Origin: Castellaniella sp041675725
Lineage (GTDB): Bacteria > Pseudomonadota > Gammaproteobacteria > Burkholderiales > Burkholderiaceae_B
DNA: 30,256 nucleotides
Direction of reading: 5' to 3'
Assembly (NCBI RefSeq): GCF_041675725.1
Contig: NZ_JBAYTI010000033.1
Span: 1-30,256, forward strand
Each line of letters starts with the position of its first letter. Position 1 is the stretch's first letter. This document shows positions 26,960 through 30,256 of the stretch, piece after piece. The position numbers and the translations under genes are program-made. The notes under the pieces were generated by a model, which worked only from the letters and a program-made list of their open reading frames with translations, was not told the DNA's origin and did no database searches.

Positions 26960-28024
26960 TCAGGGCAGGACCACCGCGCGACCGCGGATCTGACCGTCCT
27001 TCAGATCGGATAATAAGCCGGACACAGCACTCAGGGGATGGGTCTGAATGTCGATTGCCGGCAGGGATTTCTCGCGGGCCATGGCCAGGAGCTCGTGCAG
27101 TTCGGGCAAGGACCCTACATATGACCCCAGAATGCTGATTGGTCGCAGGGGCAGTAATGGCAGGGCCAGTTCTATCTTGCCGCCAAACAACCCGACCACG
27201 ATCAGTTTGCCTCCCTTGCGCAGCATGCCCAAGCCGTAGTTGACGCTGCTTTCCGAACCGACGAAATCAATGACCGTAGCGTAGCCCCCATTCTCCTTGA
27301 GGTGCGCCTTGGCTGCATCCCGGTCGCCAGGATCCAGCACCATCTCTGCGCCCAGAGCCAGAGCAGCTTGGCGCTTGTCGGCATCGCGCTCAACCACCGT
27401 GGGCGCCAGATCATACAGGACGCCCGCCAGCCGGATCGCTGACTGGCCAACCCCCCCTGCGCCAATAATCATCAAAGGGTCCGCCTGCGAAACAGGCGCT
27501 GCCTTTTTCAGCGCGCTGAACGCCGTCAACCCTGAGCACGCGTATGTGCAAGCCAGATGTTCGGGCAGCGAGCCATAATCGACCAGATACCGAGGATGCG
27601 GGACACGCACATAGTTGCTGAAACCACCATCTGCACCAATACCGAGCGCCCGTGGACGGACGCAGAGGTGCTCATCACCCACCCGACAGACACTGCACTG
27701 GCCACAGCCAATCCATGGATAAATCAGCCACGAGCTGCCTGGCTTCACATCGGCACAGTCCGGGCCGACCCGCACCACCTTGGCCACGATTTCATGGCCC
27801 AATGTGCGCGGCAGGGGTATACCCTGCGTCATATCCAGACGCTTGCCACCACCGAGATCGAAATAGCCATCATGGAGGTGCACGTCGCTGTGACAGACTC
27901 CGCAGGCGCGCACCTCGAGCAAAACTTCGGTACCTACCGGATCAGCAGGGGTTTCCGTGATCTTTTCGAGTGGTTGGCCAAACCGCACGATCTTGTAACT
28001 ATTTTGTACTAACTTGTCATTCAT
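26960..28024 (-). CDS. Zinc-dependent alcohol dehydrogenase (MDR family)
   Basis: This 354-residue medium-chain dehydrogenase has catalytic zinc ligands at Cys44 (CGVCHSD), His77/Glu78 (LGHE) and Cys163. The structural zinc lobe has Cys107, 110, 113 and 121. The Rossmann loop GAGGVG is at 188-193, and the end of its second strand, VVERDADKR, places an acidic residue where NAD is preferred over NADP. It has an unusual insertion, HDGYFDLGGGKRLDMTQG, between the first zinc ligand and LGHE. AGGA precedes the ATG at 28024 by 8 bases. It is the second gene of the carrier-ADH-ALDH operon and should make the aldehyde used by the next enzyme. Confidence 0.93.
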   Translation of the reverse strand: MNDKLVQNSYKIVRFGQPLEKITETPADPVGTEVLLEVRACGVCHSDVHLHDGYFDLGGGKRLDMTQGIPLPRTLGHEIVAKVVRVGPDCADVKPGSSWLIYPWIGCGQCSVCRVGDEHLCVRPRALGIGADGGFSNYVRVPHPRYLVDYGSLPEHLACTYACSGLTAFSALKKAAPVSQADPLMIIGAGGVGQSAIRLAGVLYDLAPTVVERDADKRQAALALGAEMVLDPGDRDAAKAHLKENGGYATVIDFVGSESSVNYGLGMLRKGGKLIVVGLFGGKIELALPLLPLRPISILGSYVGSLPELHELLAMAREKSLPAIDIQTHPLSAVSGLLSDLKDGQIRGRAVVLP

Positions 28025-28054
28025 TGCTTTTCCTTTGGATATGCAGGCCTCGGC

Positions 28055-28276
28055 TCAGCAGCCGATGACCGCGAGCAGTTGGCCCTCGTCCACAGCGTCA
28101 TCTTCCGAAACAGGACACTCGAGCAGCACCCCATCGCACGGCGCAATCAGCGGGATCTCCATTTTCATGGACTCCAGGATCATCAGCTCATCCCCCTCGT
28201 TGACCTTCCGGCCCTTCTCCACCAGCACCCTGGCCACGATGCCATTCATTTCGGCACGTACATCGATTGTGGTCAT
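28055..28276 (-). CDS. Stand-alone 73-residue biotin carboxyl carrier protein
   Basis: This is a minimal biotinyl domain with nothing else: 73 residues, biotinylation motif ESMKMEIP with the acceptor Lys38, and the flanking Gly/Val pattern of a lipoyl/biotinyl beta-barrel. A strong GGGGAGG ribosome site precedes the ATG at 28276. It lacks the N-terminal Pro/Ala-rich region of AccB, so it is not the housekeeping fatty-acid carrier. It is the first gene of an operon with the alcohol and aldehyde dehydrogenases and is divergent from a biotin carboxylase that itself lacks a carrier domain. The two most likely work together with the carboxyltransferase at 22494. Confidence 0.93.
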   Translation of the reverse strand: MTTIDVRAEMNGIVARVLVEKGRKVNEGDELMILESMKMEIPLIAPCDGVLLECPVSEDDAVDEGQLLAVIGC

Positions 28277-28322
28277 GGACCTCCCCTTTCAGCAATCATG
28301 AATGAATTACAACAGTTGATTT

Positions 28323-28338
28323 TATACCCGTCAGTATA
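28323..28338. promoter_or_regulatory. Putative TetR operator 2 (TATAC-N6-GTATA)
   Basis: TATACCCGTCAGTATA has the same 5-6-5 palindrome as operator 1, and both are preceded by TTT and followed by an AT-rich run. It lies in the 114-base gap between the divergent carrier and biotin carboxylase genes. On the plus strand TTGATT (28316-28321) and TATTAT (28340-28345), 18 bases apart, may be the promoter of the carboxylase, and the site covers this spacer. On the minus strand the arm reads TATAAA, a possible -10 for the carrier operon. Confidence 0.6.
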
Positions 28339-28390
28339 ATATTATTACTCATGATTTTCAATGGATATCTGATCCATACAAGGAGAGGTT

Positions 28391-29767
28391 GTGGCCCGAA
28401 TATTGATTGCCAACCGTGGTGAAATTGCCTGCCGAATCCTGCGTAGTTGTCGGACATTGGGACATCAGGCGATCGCCGTTTACTCGCCGGCCGATGCCGG
28501 CTCGCCTCATGTACGCATGGCAGACGTCGCCTATGCCCTGCCGGCAAACCCGGCACGCAAAAGCTATGCCAGCATCGATACCATTCTGGAAGCCGCACAG
28601 GCGACACGAGCCGACGCCATCCACCCAGGCTACGGATTCCTGGCTGAATCTGGCGATTTTGCACGGCAAGTCAGACAGGCGGGACTGTGCTGGATCGGGC
28701 CAGATCCGGAAAGCATCGATGCCATGGGTGACAAGAAACGGGCCAGGGACATCGCTCGTACAGCCGGGGTGCCTGTACTAGAAGGTTCCTGTCTCATCAC
28801 TCCTGACAGTGCGCCTGACGACATTCTGCGCACCGGCCGTGGAATCGGCTTTCCGCTGCTGATCAAGGCAGTGGCAGGCGGCGGCGGCATGGGCATGCAG
28901 CAGGTCACTGACGAATCCGACCTGCTTGTGCAAACCAGTCAGGTTCAGCACCACGCCTTGCGTCTGTATGGCAATCCCGCCGTCTATTTCGAGAAATGCC
29001 TAACACGGGCTCGCCACGTTGAAGTCCAGGTCTTCGGTTTGGGCCACGGAAAAGGGATCCACCTGCATGCGCGAGAGTGTTCAATCCAGAGACGCTATCA
29101 GAAGGTGATTGAAGAAAGCCTGGGTGAGCAATTGCCGGCACATGTCGGTGAACGCGTCTGTGCGGCCGCGTTGCGTCTGGTCCACGAGCAGAATTACTCT
29201 GGCGCCGGGACGGTGGAGTTTCTGTATGACGACACACAGGATGCCTTCTATTTTCTTGAAATGAACACGCGCATCCAAGTCGAGCACGCTATCACGGAAA
29301 TGGTGTGCGACATGGATCTGGTGGCCCTGCAGATACGCTTGGCTCTGGGCGAAGACCTGACCGAAGAGTTGCCTGCAGCGCCATCATGCAACGGACATGC
29401 CATTGAGTGCAGACTGTATGCTGAAGATCCGCAGAGCGATTTCCGTCCCAGTGCGGGTACCCTCCGGGCGCTGAATTTTCCGCCCGAAGGCCCTGGGCTC
29501 CGGATAGACACTGGCGTGGAGCGGGGCAGCACTATTTCACCATTTTACGATCCCATGATCGCCAAGATCATCACACACGGATCCAGCCGTGAAGCTGCGC
29601 GTCTATCCATGCTGGAAGCCTTGTCGAAAATCTCCATCGAAGGGGTGCACACCAATCTGGGGCTGTTGCGCGACATACTTCAAAGCCCAGAAGTTATTGC
29701 GGGCCGAGTACATACCCGCTTTCTGGGAGAAGCACTGGAGCGCTTGGCTGGCGTAACATGTGGATAG
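28391..29767 (+). CDS. Stand-alone biotin carboxylase subunit
   Basis: This 458-residue biotin carboxylase (AccC-like) has no carrier domain. Motifs are RILIANRGEIACRI at the N-terminus, HPGYGFLAES, the ATP-grasp loop GGGGMGM (Met where most have Arg or Lys), FLEMNTRIQVEHAITE and ISPFYDPMIAKI. The start is GTG at 28391, with AGGAGAGG just upstream; an ATG start would lose the conserved N-terminus. It should charge the 73-residue carrier encoded divergently 114 bases away, supplying the PCC-like carboxyltransferase at 22494. It could instead be a second housekeeping AccC, but its shared operator with the catabolic genes argues against that. Confidence 0.93.
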   Translation: MARILIANRGEIACRILRSCRTLGHQAIAVYSPADAGSPHVRMADVAYALPANPARKSYASIDTILEAAQATRADAIHPGYGFLAESGDFARQVRQAGLCWIGPDPESIDAMGDKKRARDIARTAGVPVLEGSCLITPDSAPDDILRTGRGIGFPLLIKAVAGGGGMGMQQVTDESDLLVQTSQVQHHALRLYGNPAVYFEKCLTRARHVEVQVFGLGHGKGIHLHARECSIQRRYQKVIEESLGEQLPAHVGERVCAAALRLVHEQNYSGAGTVEFLYDDTQDAFYFLEMNTRIQVEHAITEMVCDMDLVALQIRLALGEDLTEELPAAPSCNGHAIECRLYAEDPQSDFRPSAGTLRALNFPPEGPGLRIDTGVERGSTISPFYDPMIAKIITHGSSREAARLSMLEALSKISIEGVHTNLGLLRDILQSPEVIAGRVHTRFLGEALERLAGVTCG

Positions 29768-29826
29768 TCGACAACGGTGGAGCCCCGCCTGATGGCAGAC
29801 GCGAAGGTCGAGATCGACGTCACTGC

Positions 29827-30256
29827 CTATAAGCCGGTCTGATTCCCGATGGCGCCTGCTTGGCCCGCTTCGGCAGCGGGTGCGATGAACAAGCTATCCA
29901 CCTCCGACTGCAACTCGAGCTGCCGGACACGATCCACCAAACGCCTGAGCGCCTCTGGCGGGTAGTAGCTGTCGACCAACCCAAAGAACTTTCCCTCCAA
30001 TGCCTGCACGGAAGGGAAGTTGTCCGGCTCGCCGCTGGGGCTGTCGACCTGGCGCTCGAGCACCTGCCCGTCGGCCAGGCGGATCCGTACGCGCGCGCCA
30101 AAACGCTCGGGGAACAAGGCCTCGATTTCGGGCGTCTGCACCACCGCCACCTTTTGCATCAGCGCATCGGCCTGTGGATCCCCCAGGCGCTGGCCATAGG
30201 TGTCCCAGGAGACCTGCCCATCGAGCAGGGCGGCAGCTGCGAGAAACGGCATGGAA
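29827..30256 (-). CDS. MmgE/PrpD family protein, C-terminal fragment
   Basis: About 143 residues of the C-terminal domain are in the window; the frame stays open through the right edge (a Ser codon precedes the Met at 30252, so this Met is internal). The segment SMPFLAAAALLDGQVSW matches the family's conserved strand before the C-terminal substrate-binding domain. MmgE/PrpD proteins include 2-methylcitrate dehydratase and cis-aconitate decarboxylase, and many homologues have unknown substrates. It converges on the biotin carboxylase gene with a 59-base gap, so it need not belong to the same pathway. Confidence 0.75.
   Translation of the reverse strand, partial: SMPFLAAAALLDGQVSWDTYGQRLGDPQADALMQKVAVVQTPEIEALFPERFGARVRIRLADGQVLERQVDSPSGEPDNFPSVQALEGKFFGLVDSYYPPEALRRLVDRVRQLELQSEVDSLFIAPAAEAGQAGAIGNQTGL

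Noticed and set aside
27811..27827. Near-palindrome GCAGGGGTATACCCTGC
   Set aside because: It lies inside the alcohol dehydrogenase coding region, where the bases are fixed by a conserved protein segment just before LGHE. It lacks the 6-base centre of the two shared operators.

Overview
This window reads as a chromosomal segment of a betaproteobacterium, most likely order Burkholderiales and family Alcaligenaceae. The evidence is a complete-order nuoA-to-nuoM respiratory operon, a Burkholderiales-type trimeric porin with an MKK signal peptide, and GC-rich coding sequence. The assignment rests on recognising protein families by eye, not on a database search.

Layout. (1) Positions 1-11599, all minus strand: the proton-translocating NADH:quinone oxidoreductase (complex I) operon nuoA-B-C-D-E-F-G-H-I-J-K-L, with the first codons of nuoM at the left edge. 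The genes are tightly packed, with ATGA or TGATG overlaps at J/K, E/F, G/H and L/M. (2) Positions 11600-14195: the nuoA leader, a porin gene (minus) with a clear terminator, and a divergent AEC-family permease (plus). (3) Positions 14266-29767: a catabolic locus built around acyl-CoA carboxylation. A long minus-strand operon runs from 24035 down to 14266: carboxyltransferase 2, acyl-CoA ligase, MaoC hydratase, carboxyltransferase 1, fused biotin carboxylase/carrier, crotonase, HMG-CoA-lyase-like enzyme, TetR regulator. It is divergent from a solute-binding protein gene (plus, 24188). A second divergent pair follows: a minus operon with a 73-residue biotin carrier, a zinc alcohol dehydrogenase and an aldehyde dehydrogenase, facing a stand-alone biotin carboxylase (plus, 28391). 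(4) The right edge holds the C-terminal part of a MmgE/PrpD-family gene (minus).

How the catabolic genes may work together (inference). An alcohol is oxidised to the aldehyde and acid, then activated to a CoA ester. The ester is carboxylated by a biotin enzyme, hydrated, and split by an HMG-CoA-lyase-type reaction. This is the logic of the leucine (Liu) and acyclic terpene (Atu) pathways. The locus differs from both: it encodes two complete but differently organised biotin carboxylases, its crotonase and lyase have altered active-site motifs, and no acyl-CoA dehydrogenase is present in the window. Two palindromes of identical architecture (TTTTATAC-N6-GTATA) lie in the two divergent promoter regions. 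One overlaps a good sigma70 promoter. They are the best candidates for the operators of the locus-encoded TetR repressor, tying all four transcription units into one regulon.
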